A DNA stretch of 64,000 nucleotides from Algicola sp. (GTDB lineage: Bacteria; Bacteroidota; Bacteroidia; Flavobacteriales; Flavobacteriaceae). How positions within the stretch are numbered: position 1 is the stretch's first letter; every line of letters begins with the position of its first letter. The position numbers and the translations under genes are program-made. Positions 34,244 to 43,360 of the stretch are shown piece by piece. The stretch is from assembly GCA_018222915.1 (NCBI GenBank), contig JAAEZI010000003.1, positions 98,895 through 162,894 of the forward strand. The letters are read 5' to 3'. The notes under the pieces are model-generated. The model was not told where the DNA came from and did no database searches. It was given only the letters and a program-made list of their open reading frames with translations.

Positions 34244-36142
34244 ATGAGCGATGCTTTAAAACATGAATGCGGAATTGCACTCATCAGACTTAAAAAACCA
34301 CTAGAGTATTACAAGGAAAAATATGGAAGTGCATTTTATGGTGTCAATAAAATGTACCTCATGATGGAGAAGCAGCATAATCGTGGTCAAGATGGTGCTG
34401 GATTTGCTAGCATCAAATTAGACACAAATCCTGGAGAGCGCTATATTAGTCGTGTGCGCTCCATTGCACAGCAGCCTATTCAAGATATTTTTGCACAAAT
34501 CAACCAACGCATTAACGAAGAACTTATAGAACACCCTGAATATCAAAACGATGTTTCGCTTCAGAAAAAGCATATCCCGTATATTGGAGAATTATTATTG
34601 GGACATGTTCGTTATGGGACCTTTGGAAAGAATAGTGTTGAAAGTGTCCATCCTTTTTTAAGACAAAATAATTGGATGCATCGAAATCTGATTGTAGCAG
34701 GAAATTTTAATATGACTAATGTCAATCAACTTTTTGATGGACTCATTAAGCTTGGTCAGCATCCAAAAGAAAAAGCGGATACGATTACGATCATGGAAAA
34801 AATAGGTCATTTTCTTGATGACGCTGTTGCTAAAATATATAAGAAACTCAAAAAGGAAGGCTATAATAAAAGTGAATGTTCGCCATTAATCGCTGAACGT
34901 CTCAATATTGCAAAAATTTTGAGGAAAGCCGCCAAAAATTGGGATGGAGGCTATGCCATGGCTGGATTATTAGGACATGGAGATTCGTTTGTTTTACGCG
35001 ATCCATCTGGAATTAGACCGGCTTATTTCTACGAGGACGAAGAAATTGTAGTTGTGGCCTCAGAACGACCTGTTATTCAAACCGTTTTCAATGTAAAATT
35101 TGAAGATGTTCAAGAATTGGATCCTGGTCACGCCATTATCACAAAAAAGTCTGGAGAGGTTTTTATTGAGCAGATTATAGAACCACTAGAACGTAAAGCG
35201 TGTTCTTTTGAGCGCATTTATTTTTCAAGAGGTAGTGATGCTGAAATTTATCAGGAGCGAAAAAACCTAGGAAAATTATTAATGCCTAAAGTTTTGGAAG
35301 CTATTGATAATGACACAAAAAACACGGTATTCTCCTACATTCCAAATACGGCTGAAACATCATTTTTCGGAATGATTGAAACTGTTGAAGAACATCTCAA
35401 TGAGCAAAAAACAAAAGCGATTTTAGATGGTGGTGGAAAATTATCCGCAGAGCGTGTCACTGAAATTCTATCTGAAAGACCTCGTATCGAAAAAATTGCA
35501 ATAAAGGATGTCAAGTTACGAACCTTCATTACCGAAGATAGTAGTCGGGATGATCTTGTTGCTCATGTCTATGACGTGACATATGGCGTCATTAAGCCGA
35601 CAGATAATTTAGTGATTATAGACGATAGTATCGTAAGAGGAACAACACTAAAGAAAAGTATCATTAAAATGATGGATCGTCTTAATCCAAAACAAATTGT
35701 AGTAGTATCTTCAGCACCACAGATTCGTTATCCAGATTGTTATGGTATTGATATGGCAAATCTAGAGAGTCTCATCGCCTTCCGTGCGATGTTGGAATTA
35801 TTGAAGGAACGTAACAAATACCATTTAATAGAAGAGACCTATCAGAAGTGTAAGGCTCAATTAGCGTTGAAAGACAAGGAAGTCGAAAATTTTGTAAAGG
35901 ATTTGTACAATGAATTTACCGCAGATGAGATTTCAAATAAAATAGCCCAACTCATTTCTGATGATTCGGTAAAAGCCAAGGTAAAAACCATTTTCCAACC
36001 AATTGAGAGCTTACATAAAGCTTGCCCAAAAAATTTAGGAGATTGGTATTTTACAGGAAATTACCCAACACCAGGAGGTAACAGAGTGGTTAACAGGGCC
36101 TTCGTCAATTTCTATGAAGGAAATAAGGAAAGAGCTTACTAG
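34244..36142 (+). CDS. amidophosphoribosyltransferase-like protein, long PurF paralogue
   Basis: A 632-residue protein, well above the ~500 of E. coli PurF. An N-terminal class II glutaminase domain has a short propeptide (MSDALKHE) before the nucleophile Cys9, which must be exposed by cleavage. It keeps HNRGQDGAGFAS and RYGTFGKNS. The C-terminal phosphoribosyltransferase domain has the PRPP loop IIDDSIVRGTT. Inserts at about 75-110 and 175-230 enlarge the glutaminase part. It should make 5-phosphoribosylamine from PRPP and glutamine. Whether it is the main PurF or a paralogue cannot be told here. Confidence 0.87.
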   Translation: MSDALKHECGIALIRLKKPLEYYKEKYGSAFYGVNKMYLMMEKQHNRGQDGAGFASIKLDTNPGERYISRVRSIAQQPIQDIFAQINQRINEELIEHPEYQNDVSLQKKHIPYIGELLLGHVRYGTFGKNSVESVHPFLRQNNWMHRNLIVAGNFNMTNVNQLFDGLIKLGQHPKEKADTITIMEKIGHFLDDAVAKIYKKLKKEGYNKSECSPLIAERLNIAKILRKAAKNWDGGYAMAGLLGHGDSFVLRDPSGIRPAYFYEDEEIVVVASERPVIQTVFNVKFEDVQELDPGHAIITKKSGEVFIEQIIEPLERKACSFERIYFSRGSDAEIYQERKNLGKLLMPKVLEAIDNDTKNTVFSYIPNTAETSFFGMIETVEEHLNEQKTKAILDGGGKLSAERVTEILSERPRIEKIAIKDVKLRTFITEDSSRDDLVAHVYDVTYGVIKPTDNLVIIDDSIVRGTTLKKSIIKMMDRLNPKQIVVVSSAPQIRYPDCYGIDMANLESLIAFRAMLELLKERNKYHLIEETYQKCKAQLALKDKEVENFVKDLYNEFTADEISNKIAQLISDDSVKAKVKTIFQPIESLHKACPKNLGDWYFTGNYPTPGGNRVVNRAFVNFYEGNKERAY

Positions 36143-36254
36143 ATAAACGGTTGATTTTTGGCACTTTATCCTAAAAATTATGCTTTTTATCTGATAAAAA
36201 TGCATTTCGTCTAATATTTGATTACTCTTCTCGAATAAACACATACATTGGTAT

Positions 36255-36328
36255 CACCATAACATAAGTAGGTTAAGTTCATGGTAGATTTGGGGCAAAA
36301 AAAGGTGAACTCTTGTTCACCTTTTTTT
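36255..36328 (+). ncRNA. candidate small RNA, copy 1
   Basis: A block (36255-36301) matching copy 2 at 46 of 47 positions is followed by a perfect terminator (AAAGGTGAAC/GTTCACCTTT, loop TCTT) and seven Ts. The block starts 3 nt after TACATTGG (36244-36251), a degenerate -7 box aligned with the TATATTTG of copy 2, with TTG at 36218-36220. The predicted RNA is about 70 nt. The 5' part can fold as ACCA-TAAC/GTTA-TGGT with a 6-nt bulge. It has no stable open frame. The function is unknown. The weaker promoter suggests lower expression than copy 2. Confidence 0.6.
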
Positions 36329-36542
36329 ATGGCATCAATTGAAGGTTTTCAGATTTCATAGATTTGAAAAATAGCGCTATCGCATAAAAACTATGACTTT
36401 CTTGTGTTTCATTCATTCACTATCTTGCTTTAAGCCTTGTCTCCTTTTATCTTATAAAACTCTAAGACTGTCAATTTTTTCCGTTTAAGCCAATTTATTT
36501 GTCGTTGGTCTAAAAAATTAACATATTAAATATAAGTGCTGT

Positions 36543-36550
36543 TATATTTG
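36543..36550 (+). promoter_or_regulatory. -7 promoter element of small RNA copy 2
   Basis: An exact TATATTTG, three bases before the conserved block at 36554. This places the predicted transcription start at the first bases of the block. No -33 TTG is seen. Confidence 0.5.
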
Positions 36551-36553
36551 TTT

Positions 36554-36625
36554 CACCATAACATAAGTAGGTTAAGTTTATGGTAGATTTGGGGCAAAAA
36601 AGTCGGACTCTCGTCCGGCTTTTTT
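36554..36625 (+). ncRNA. candidate small RNA, copy 2
   Basis: The second copy of the 47-nt block (36554-36600) is followed by a different terminator (AGTCGGAC/GTCCGGCT with loop TCTC, then Ts). The terminator stems of the copies differ in sequence but both stay paired, and the apical ACTCTYGT is shared, which is covariation typical of a functional RNA. The 5' half folds as ACCATAAC (36555-36562), loop of 8, GTTA (36571-36574), bulge, TGGT (36581-36584), leaving AGATTTGGGGCAAAAA unpaired as a possible target-pairing region. Confidence 0.68.
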
Positions 36626-36663
36626 CATTTTAATGCGTTCTACAACAACTCATATCGGTTTAA

Positions 36664-36698
36664 ATAAAAAAAAGCAAACCCTTATGAGTTTGCTTTTA
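36664..36698 (-). terminator. intrinsic terminator of the superoxide dismutase gene
   Basis: On the minus strand stem AAAGCAAAC/GTTTGCTTT (plus 36671-36679 with 36688-36696) is followed by a run of Ts. It lies 23 nt beyond the sod stop. Confidence 0.85.
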
Positions 36699-36720
36699 TC
36701 AATTTATAAGTTAACGAATC

Positions 36721-37329
36721 TTACTTCGCTTCTGCATATCTGCGCTCGACCTCGTTCCAATTAATCACTTTAAAGAAAGCGTCAATATAATCTGGTCGTC
36801 TATTTTGGTAATTTAAATAATAGGCATGTTCCCATACATCCAATCCTAAAATTGGGTGTCCGCCACAACCTACGCCTGGCATCATTGGATTATCCTGATT
36901 AGGTGTTGAACAAACTTCAACCTTACCGCCTTTGTGAACGCACAACCAAGCCCATCCAGAACCAAATTGAGTTGCTGCTGCTTTACTAAATGCTTCAACA
37001 AACGCCTCTTTTGAACCAAATGCTGCTTCAATGGCATCTTTAAGTTCACCTGATAAATACCCTCTGTCTTCTGGATTCATTACTTCCCAGAATAATGAGT
37101 GATTGTAAAAACCGCCACCGTTATTTCTAACAGCTTTGTTTTCCATATCTAAATTCTCTAAGATATTTTCTATAGATTTTCCTTCTAAATCGGTTCCTTC
37201 AATAGCTGCATTCAACTTTGTCGTATAACCATTGTGGTGTTTAGAATGATGTATTTCCATGGTGCGCGCATCGATATGTGGTTCTAACGCGTCATATGCA
37301 TATTTTAATTTCGGTAATTCGAAAGCCAT
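36721..37329 (-). CDS. sod: superoxide dismutase (Fe/Mn family, Mn-like residues)
   Basis: A 202-residue enzyme dismutating superoxide. Metal ligands are His27, His77, Asp164 and His168 (DVWEHAYY). Gln145 in PNQDNPM corresponds to the second-sphere Gln146 of E. coli MnSOD, and [11 protein letters not shown] fits the Mn type, so Mn or cambialistic use is more likely than strict Fe. A TAAATTTG box lies about 38 nt upstream. It ends in a clear terminator. Confidence 0.95.
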   Translation of the reverse strand: MAFELPKLKYAYDALEPHIDARTMEIHHSKHHNGYTTKLNAAIEGTDLEGKSIENILENLDMENKAVRNNGGGFYNHSLFWEVMNPEDRGYLSGELKDAIEAAFGSKEAFVEAFSKAAATQFGSGWAWLCVHKGGKVEVCSTPNQDNPMMPGVGCGGHPILGLDVWEHAYYLNYQNRRPDYIDAFFKVINWNEVERRYAEAK

Positions 37330-37366
37330 AATATTATTGGTTTTTTGTGTTAATAATTAATTCACT

Positions 37367-37374
37367 CAAATTTA
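37367..37374 (-). promoter_or_regulatory. -7 promoter element of sod
   Basis: TAAATTTG on the minus strand, 37 nt before the ATG at 37329. The nearest TTG gives a spacer of only 14 nt. Confidence 0.4.
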
Positions 37375-37443
37375 CGCATAATAAGGCGCAATTAAAAATA
37401 TTAAATACCTATGAACTCATAGATAGATTTTATAATTTTAAGC

Positions 37444-40400
37444 GTGGAAAATCAATCACCATTTACAATCTATAATGCTTCTGCAGGAAGCGGTAAAACA
37501 TTTACCTTAGTTAAAGACTATCTTAAAATCCTGTTCGACTCACATAGTAAGTTAATCTTTCGGCAAATTTTAGCACTCACTTTTACGAATAAAGCCGTGA
37601 GTGAAATGAAGTCCCGCATCATTGACATGTTGAAAGCATTTTCCAGCGTACAAATATTACAGTCGTCACATCCCATGTTTAAAGTGTTAGTAGATGAACT
37701 TGACATGACTCCAGAACAATTGCATCATACATCCAAACAAATTTTGGAACGGATTGTTCACAATTATGCAGCTTTTGATATTTCTACGATTGATAAATTT
37801 AACCATAAACTCATTCGAACCTTTGCTTACGACTTAAAACTACCACTCAATTTTGAAGTGGAATTAGACACGTCGGATATTTTAGCAAAAGCGGTTGATC
37901 AATTGATAGATCAAGCTGGTTCCGATGACATCTTGACGAAAGTATTAGTCGATTTTGCCATAGAGAAAGCTGATGATGATAGGAGTTGGGATATTTCTTA
38001 TGATTTTAATAACATCGCTCAACTGCTTATTAACGAGAATGATATTCCGTTTTTACAAACATTACAAGATAAAAACTTGAATGATTTTAAAAACTTAGAT
38101 CACATCCTAAGATCGCAAAAAAAAGATGTTGAGAACCAAATCATACAATTAGCTGAAACGACATTAGAACTCATTACTTCAGCAGGTATTGCATTCGAAG
38201 ATTTCAGCAGACAAACTTTACCCAACCATTTTAAAAAAGCAAGCACTTTAGATTTTACAAATCTCTACGGGAATCAACTTCAAAATAATTTAGCAGATCG
38301 CACAAAAATCTACGGTATGAAGTTAGATGCTGACACAGCTGCTCTCATCGATAGTTTATTACCTGAAATTGAAACCCACTATTTAACCATTAAGACCTTA
38401 GTTTATACGTCTAAATTCTTAACTAATGTTTTAAAAAATATCACACCTCTTTCTGTATTAGGTGCCATTAGTAAATCGTTAGAAACACTCAAAGAAGCAG
38501 ACGATTTATTATTAATTTCTGAGTTTAACTCTATCATACATAATGAAATTCAAAAGCAACCTGCACCTTTCATTTATGAACGAATGGGAGAAAAATTTAA
38601 ACATTACTTTATAGATGAATTTCAGGACACTTCGGTGCTGCAGTGGGAAAATTTAATTCCTTTAATCAACAATGCAACATCAGGTCAAAACTTAAAAGGA
38701 GAGGTAGGTTCTGCCATGATTGTCGGTGATGCAAAACAAGCTATTTACAGATGGCGCGGAGGTCGTGCAGAGCAATTTATTGATTTATACACTAAAGCCA
38801 AAACACCTTTGTCTGTTACACAGAAAGTTAAAGATTTACCTTCAAATTTCAGAAGTCACCGAACCATCGTTGAATTTAACAATCACTTCTTTGAGCATAT
38901 TGCAGACATTGCCTTTTCCGATCCTCAACATCAACTCATCTACAAAAAGGCAAAACAAGAAGTAGAAATTACTTCGGAAGGGCTTGTAGAATTACAATTT
39001 TTAGATAGCAAAGACCAAGATAAAGATGCGTTGTATTGCCAAGCTGTTTTAGATACCATACAGAATGTTTTAGATGAAGAGTTTTCGCTGAATGACATTT
39101 GTATCATTGTGAGAAAAAGTAAAGAAGGAATGACCATCGCCAACTATTTGAGTGATCATCATATGCCGATCATATCTTCTGAAACCTTACTTATTAATAA
39201 TGCGCCTGAAGTAAAATTCATCAATCAATTAATAACTTTAAGCTTACAACCAGATAACAACGAGATCAAAATAAAAATATTGGAGTATTTGGCTGAGAAG
39301 CTCAATATTGAAGACAAGCACTTGTTTTATCTCAGTCTTATTCATTTAAATACCAAAACGCTTTTTACTAAGTTACAGAGTTATGGCTTCACATTTGATG
39401 ATGAGCGATTTTCTCAATTACCACTCTACGAAGCCGTCGAAAGCATCATAAGAAGTTTTCATTTACATGACGAATCTAACGCTTACATCCAATTTTATCT
39501 AGATGAAGTCTTTGATTACTCGCAAAAATACAATGCAAGTTTCTCTGGATTTTTAGAACATTGGGCACGGAAGAAAGACAAATTAAGTATCGTCTCACCT
39601 ACTGGAAAAGATGCCATTAAGATTATGACAATTCATAAATCTAAGGGACTTGAATTTCCAGTGGTCATTTTCCCTTATGCCAATCAGGATATTTATTTCG
39701 ATATGAATCCAAAAGCTTGGTTTCCGGTTGGCAAGACACAGTTTGGAGGGTTTTCAAGTTTATTAATTAATCTGAACAAAGATCTCGAAGAGTTTAATGA
39801 GACGGGAGCATTCATTTACAATTCATACAGGTCACAACTAGAGTTAGATAGTATTAATTTATTATATGTGGTACTTACAAGAGCCATTGCGCAATTATTT
39901 GTGATTTCTGAATTTGATGTAGACAATTCACAAGTAGAACGATTAACACATTATTCTGGGCTGTTTATCAATTATTTGAAATCAACTGGACAATGGCGCG
40001 AGCATCAATTCAAGTATCGTTTTGGAACCTCCGAAAAAACGTTCAAAACTGATGAAATAACTACTGCTACTGTAGATCAAAACCAGTTAATTTCAACAAA
40101 AAAAGAAGATCTCAATCTCAATATTTTGACACGTTCAGGATCACTTTGGGATACCGCACAGAAAAAAGCAATTGAACGAGGAAAATTGGTACACGAAATC
40201 ATGTCTCATATTCACACCGAACAAGATGTCGAGTTTGCCCTGACTCATTTTATAGATGCAGGCATTATCTCAGAAGACGCTTCTAAAGAACTCAAAATTG
40301 TTATCAATAACATTATACAGCATCAAGACTTAATGGTATATTTTGATCAGGAGCTCACCATTTTTAACGAACGTGATATTATTTCAAAAAACGGAAAACT

Positions 40401-40593
40401 TCTGAGACCTGACCGAATTGTTATAAACCCAAAACAGCAAGCCACCATTATCGATTACAAAACAGGTCAGCAAGAAGCCAAGCACAAGGAACAATTATTT
40501 GATTATCAACATGTATTGGAAGACATGGGGTATGATGTCATTAAAAAAATCCTTATTTACATTAATGAGGACATTGTCATAAAAGAAATTTAA
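37444..40593 (+). CDS. AddA-like UvrD-family helicase/nuclease (double-strand break repair)
   Basis: A 1049-residue superfamily 1A helicase. Walker A is at 14-19 (AGSGKT). DEFQDTS is the Walker B/motif II region, and VGDAKQAIYRWRGGR and TIHKSKGLEFPVV are later helicase motifs. A C-terminal RecB-type PD-(D/E)xK nuclease includes DRIVINPKQQATIIDYKTG. The start is GTG 37444, the only codon that precedes the conserved FTIYNASAGSGKT. It is the partner of the AddB-like gene at 43361, from which it is separated by kbl and ompA. Together they should resect double-strand ends for RecA. Confidence 0.9.
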   Translation: MENQSPFTIYNASAGSGKTFTLVKDYLKILFDSHSKLIFRQILALTFTNKAVSEMKSRIIDMLKAFSSVQILQSSHPMFKVLVDELDMTPEQLHHTSKQILERIVHNYAAFDISTIDKFNHKLIRTFAYDLKLPLNFEVELDTSDILAKAVDQLIDQAGSDDILTKVLVDFAIEKADDDRSWDISYDFNNIAQLLINENDIPFLQTLQDKNLNDFKNLDHILRSQKKDVENQIIQLAETTLELITSAGIAFEDFSRQTLPNHFKKASTLDFTNLYGNQLQNNLADRTKIYGMKLDADTAALIDSLLPEIETHYLTIKTLVYTSKFLTNVLKNITPLSVLGAISKSLETLKEADDLLLISEFNSIIHNEIQKQPAPFIYERMGEKFKHYFIDEFQDTSVLQWENLIPLINNATSGQNLKGEVGSAMIVGDAKQAIYRWRGGRAEQFIDLYTKAKTPLSVTQKVKDLPSNFRSHRTIVEFNNHFFEHIADIAFSDPQHQLIYKKAKQEVEITSEGLVELQFLDSKDQDKDALYCQAVLDTIQNVLDEEFSLNDICIIVRKSKEGMTIANYLSDHHMPIISSETLLINNAPEVKFINQLITLSLQPDNNEIKIKILEYLAEKLNIEDKHLFYLSLIHLNTKTLFTKLQSYGFTFDDERFSQLPLYEAVESIIRSFHLHDESNAYIQFYLDEVFDYSQKYNASFSGFLEHWARKKDKLSIVSPTGKDAIKIMTIHKSKGLEFPVVIFPYANQDIYFDMNPKAWFPVGKTQFGGFSSLLINLNKDLEEFNETGAFIYNSYRSQLELDSINLLYVVLTRAIAQLFVISEFDVDNSQVERLTHYSGLFINYLKSTGQWREHQFKYRFGTSEKTFKTDEITTATVDQNQLISTKKEDLNLNILTRSGSLWDTAQKKAIERGKLVHEIMSHIHTEQDVEFALTHFIDAGIISEDASKELKIVINNIIQHQDLMVYFDQELTIFNERDIISKNGKLLRPDRIVINPKQQATIIDYKTGQQEAKHKEQLFDYQHVLEDMGYDVIKKILIYINEDIVIKEI

Positions 40594-40616
40594 ATTTGTA
40601 AAAACTAAAATGAACT

Positions 40617-41810
40617 ATGTACGGAAAGATAAAAGAACACCTACAAAACGAAATAGAATCTATTAAAAACGATGGATTATTTAAAGAAGAACGCATTATT
40701 ACCTCTCCTCAAGGTGCAGAAATTACGTTAAGCACCGGACAAACGGTTTTAAATTTTTGCGCTAATAATTACCTAGGCTTATCAGCTCATCCTGAAGTCA
40801 TACAAGCTGCTAAAGATACCATGGATACTCACGGATTTGGTATGTCGTCTGTAAGATTTATATGTGGAACTCAAGATATTCACAAAGAGCTAGAACAAAA
40901 AATTGCAGATTTTTACGGTACTGAAGACACCATACTTTATGCCGCAGCATTTGATGCCAATGGTGGTGTTTTTGAGCCGCTATTGGGAAAGGAGGATGCT
41001 ATAATTTCTGATTCTCTAAATCACGCTTCAATTATTGATGGCGTCAGGTTATGCAAAGCGGCACGTTATCGCTATGCCAATAACAATATGAAAGATTTGG
41101 AAGATCAGCTCATCGCTGCCAATAAGAATGGTGCTCGTTTTAAAATCATTGTGACTGATGGTGTGTTTTCCATGGATGGCTTAGTGGCACCTTTGGACAA
41201 AATCTGTGACTTGGCAGATACCTATGATGCCATGGTCATGATTGATGAATGTCATGCCACTGGTTTTATTGGAGAAACAGGACGTGGCACCTTAGAAGAA
41301 AAAGGTGTTTTAGGCAGAATTGATATCATTACAGGAACCCTAGGAAAAGCCATGGGTGGAGCTATGGGTGGTTATACCACGGCTAAAAAAGAGGTTATTG
41401 AAATTTTAAGACAACGTTCTAGACCGTATCTCTTTTCTAATTCCTTAGCACCAGCAATTGTTGGCGCTTCTATCAAAGTTTTTGATATGCTTTCAAATGA
41501 CACCTCACTCCGTGATACATTGGAAAGTAATACGGCTTATTTCAAAAAAGGCATGAAAGCAGCGGGCTTTGATATTATTGATGGTGACTCGGCCATTGTT
41601 CCCGTCATGCTTTATGATGCCAAGCTATCGCAGACAATGGCTAAAATGCTATTAGACGAAGGCATCTATGTAATTGGGTTCTTTTTCCCAGTTGTACCGC
41701 GGGAAAAGGCGCGAATTCGCGTGCAACTTTCAGCGGCACATACGAAAGCACATCTAGACAAAGCCATAGAAGCATTCACTAAAGTTGGGGAAAAACTTGA
41801 AATTATTTAA
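40617..41810 (+). CDS. kbl: glycine C-acetyltransferase (2-amino-3-ketobutyrate CoA ligase)
   Basis: A 397-residue PLP enzyme of the alpha-oxoamine synthase family. Lys244 in [14 protein letters not shown] binds [15 protein letters not shown] holds the PLP-stacking and Asp/His contacts, and [13 protein letters not shown] is the N-terminal signature. It cleaves 2-amino-3-oxobutyrate with CoA to glycine and acetyl-CoA in threonine catabolism. The usual tdh partner is not adjacent. It lies 23 nt after the AddA-like gene. Confidence 0.94.
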   Translation: MYGKIKEHLQNEIESIKNDGLFKEERIITSPQGAEITLSTGQTVLNFCANNYLGLSAHPEVIQAAKDTMDTHGFGMSSVRFICGTQDIHKELEQKIADFYGTEDTILYAAAFDANGGVFEPLLGKEDAIISDSLNHASIIDGVRLCKAARYRYANNNMKDLEDQLIAANKNGARFKIIVTDGVFSMDGLVAPLDKICDLADTYDAMVMIDECHATGFIGETGRGTLEEKGVLGRIDIITGTLGKAMGGAMGGYTTAKKEVIEILRQRSRPYLFSNSLAPAIVGASIKVFDMLSNDTSLRDTLESNTAYFKKGMKAAGFDIIDGDSAIVPVMLYDAKLSQTMAKMLLDEGIYVIGFFFPVVPREKARIRVQLSAAHTKAHLDKAIEAFTKVGEKLEII

Positions 41811-41857
41811 AATTAGTCCAAACTCCCTATTTTTAGTGGTAATAACCAATATTTTTA

Positions 41858-41865
41858 TATATTTG
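41858..41865 (+). promoter_or_regulatory. -7 promoter element of the OmpA-family gene
   Basis: TATATTTG, 68 nt before ATG 41934, giving a leader of about 60 nt. No -33 TTG is found at the usual distance. Confidence 0.45.
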
Positions 41866-41933
41866 TCTTTGTTAATAAAATTTAACAACTTACTTTTGCC
41901 TGTAATTAACACTTAAAATTAAAATTATTGAAT

Positions 41934-43292
41934 ATGAAAAATCTTAGCAGATTATTTTTCGCTATGTTAATCGTATTAAGCTTCAACGCTAATGCGCAAG
42001 ACGAAAACAACCCTTGGAAAATTGGCATTGGCGCAAACGCGGTCGACTTTTATCCTGTTGGAGAAGAAGCTCCATTAGGTGAGTACTTTGATGAGTATTT
42101 CAATGTAACTGATCACTGGAACTATTTACCTTCATTATCTAGAGTTTCTGTATCTAGATACTTAAGCGATGGATTTACATTAACTGCCGCTGGAACAATA
42201 AACAGAATAGATAAAATTGGAGATACTTCTGCTGATGATTTGTCTTACTATGGATTAGATGGTACAATATCTTATAGCTTTGCAAATCTTATCAACTCTG
42301 AATCCGTTGAGCCTTACTTAGGTGTTGGTGGAGGTTACACATGGGTAGATGATATCGGTGCTGGAACTTTAAACGGAACTTTAGGTATCAACTACTGGTT
42401 CTCTGAGAACATTGGTGTGACAGTTCAATCTTCTTACAAGCATTCATTCGAAGACTATTTAGCGAAGCACTTTCAACATTCAGTTGGTTTAGCTATCAAA
42501 TTTGGTGGTAAAGACACTGATGGTGACGGTATCTACGATAAAGATGATGCTTGTCCAGATGTACCTGGTTTAGAAGCTTTCAACGGTTGCCCAGATTCTG
42601 ACAATGATGGTATCGAAGATGCTAAAGATGATTGTCCTAACGAAGCTGGTTTAGCTGAATTCAATGGTTGCCCTGACACTGATAGTGATGGTGTAGCTGA
42701 TAAAGATGATGACTGTCCAACAGTTGCTGGTTTAAAAGCCTTAAACGGTTGTCCAGATGCTGACGGTGACGGTGTTGCTGATAAAGACGATGAGTGTCCT
42801 AACGAAAAAGGACCTTCTGCTAACAAAGGATGCCCATGGCCAGATACAGATGGTGATGGTGTCTTAGATAAAGATGATCAGTGTCCTAACGAAGCTGGTA
42901 CAGTTGCTAACAATGGTTGCCCAGAAATTGAGCCAACTGAAGAAGTAATGAAGCAGTTAAACGAATACGCAAGAACGATCTTATTTGATACAGGTAAAGC
43001 GTCATTCCAAGCTGAAACTGATGCTGTATTACAAGCAATGGTTGCTATCTTTAAAGAGTACCCACAAGCAGATTTCTCTATTGAAGGTCATACTGATAGT
43101 GTAGGTTCTAAAACTACAAACCAGTTATTATCTGAAAGAAGAGCTAACGCTGTTAGAGATTATTTAATTGCAAACGGTATTAATGCAGATAGACTAACTG
43201 CTGCAGGATACGGTGAAGATTATCCAATCGCTTCTAACAAAACCAGAAATGGTAGAAAAGAAAACAGACGTGTTGAAGTAAAACTTAAATAA
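41934..43292 (+). CDS. OmpA-family outer membrane protein with thrombospondin type 3 repeats
   Basis: A 452-residue outer-membrane protein. The start is ATG 41934, giving a signal peptide ending at NANAQ. An eight-stranded barrel-like domain fills about 25-190. Five calcium-binding TSP3 repeats (DxDxDGxxDxxDxCP type, about 191-320) follow. The C-terminal OmpA/MotB peptidoglycan-binding domain has [12 protein letters not shown] and NRRVEVKLK. It is abundant, structural and anchors the outer membrane to the wall. The repeats are acidic and coding, not separate DNA repeats. It is followed by a strong terminator. Confidence 0.94.
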   Translation: MKNLSRLFFAMLIVLSFNANAQDENNPWKIGIGANAVDFYPVGEEAPLGEYFDEYFNVTDHWNYLPSLSRVSVSRYLSDGFTLTAAGTINRIDKIGDTSADDLSYYGLDGTISYSFANLINSESVEPYLGVGGGYTWVDDIGAGTLNGTLGINYWFSENIGVTVQSSYKHSFEDYLAKHFQHSVGLAIKFGGKDTDGDGIYDKDDACPDVPGLEAFNGCPDSDNDGIEDAKDDCPNEAGLAEFNGCPDTDSDGVADKDDDCPTVAGLKALNGCPDADGDGVADKDDECPNEKGPSANKGCPWPDTDGDGVLDKDDQCPNEAGTVANNGCPEIEPTEEVMKQLNEYARTILFDTGKASFQAETDAVLQAMVAIFKEYPQADFSIEGHTDSVGSKTTNQLLSERRANAVRDYLIANGINADRLTAAGYGEDYPIASNKTRNGRKENRRVEVKLK

Positions 43293-43320
43293 AAGTTTCA
43301 CAAACACACAAATAAATAAA

Positions 43321-43350
43321 AAAACGCTCCGAATATCGGAGCGTTTTTTA
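43321..43350 (+). terminator. intrinsic terminator of the OmpA-family gene
   Basis: A 9-bp stem ACGCTCCGA/TCGGAGCGT (43324-43332 with 43336-43344), 3-nt loop, then a T run. The next gene starts only 11 nt later. Confidence 0.9.
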
Positions 43351-43360
43351 TTTTTATACT

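Larger units (their letters stand above)
36143..36720. other. 578-bp gene-free region holding two tandem small RNA candidates
   Basis: The gap between the PurF-like gene and sod holds two near-identical 47-nt blocks 299 nt apart, each behind a -7 box or a degenerate one and each ending in a different terminator hairpin (see the ncRNA entries), plus the sod terminator. The 213 nt between the two units show no open frame or structure I can support. Confidence 0.7.

Noticed and set aside
36281..36600. A short open frame (ATG GTA GAT TTG GGG CAA AAA) inside both small RNA copies, as a conserved micropeptide
   Set aside because: The two frames diverge after seven codons, the ATG has no ribosome-binding signal, and the rest of each unit is a terminator hairpin. 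RNA structure explains the conservation better.
36255..36600. The 47-nt repeat pair as a CRISPR array or mobile-element ends
   Set aside because: Only two copies, 299 nt apart, direct orientation, no target-site duplications, no transposase and no cas genes. Each copy is embedded in a promoter-terminator unit.
42500..42920. Tandem DNA repeat array
   Set aside because: The periodicity is the coding of thrombospondin type 3 repeats in the OmpA-family gene and it is degenerate at the nucleotide level.
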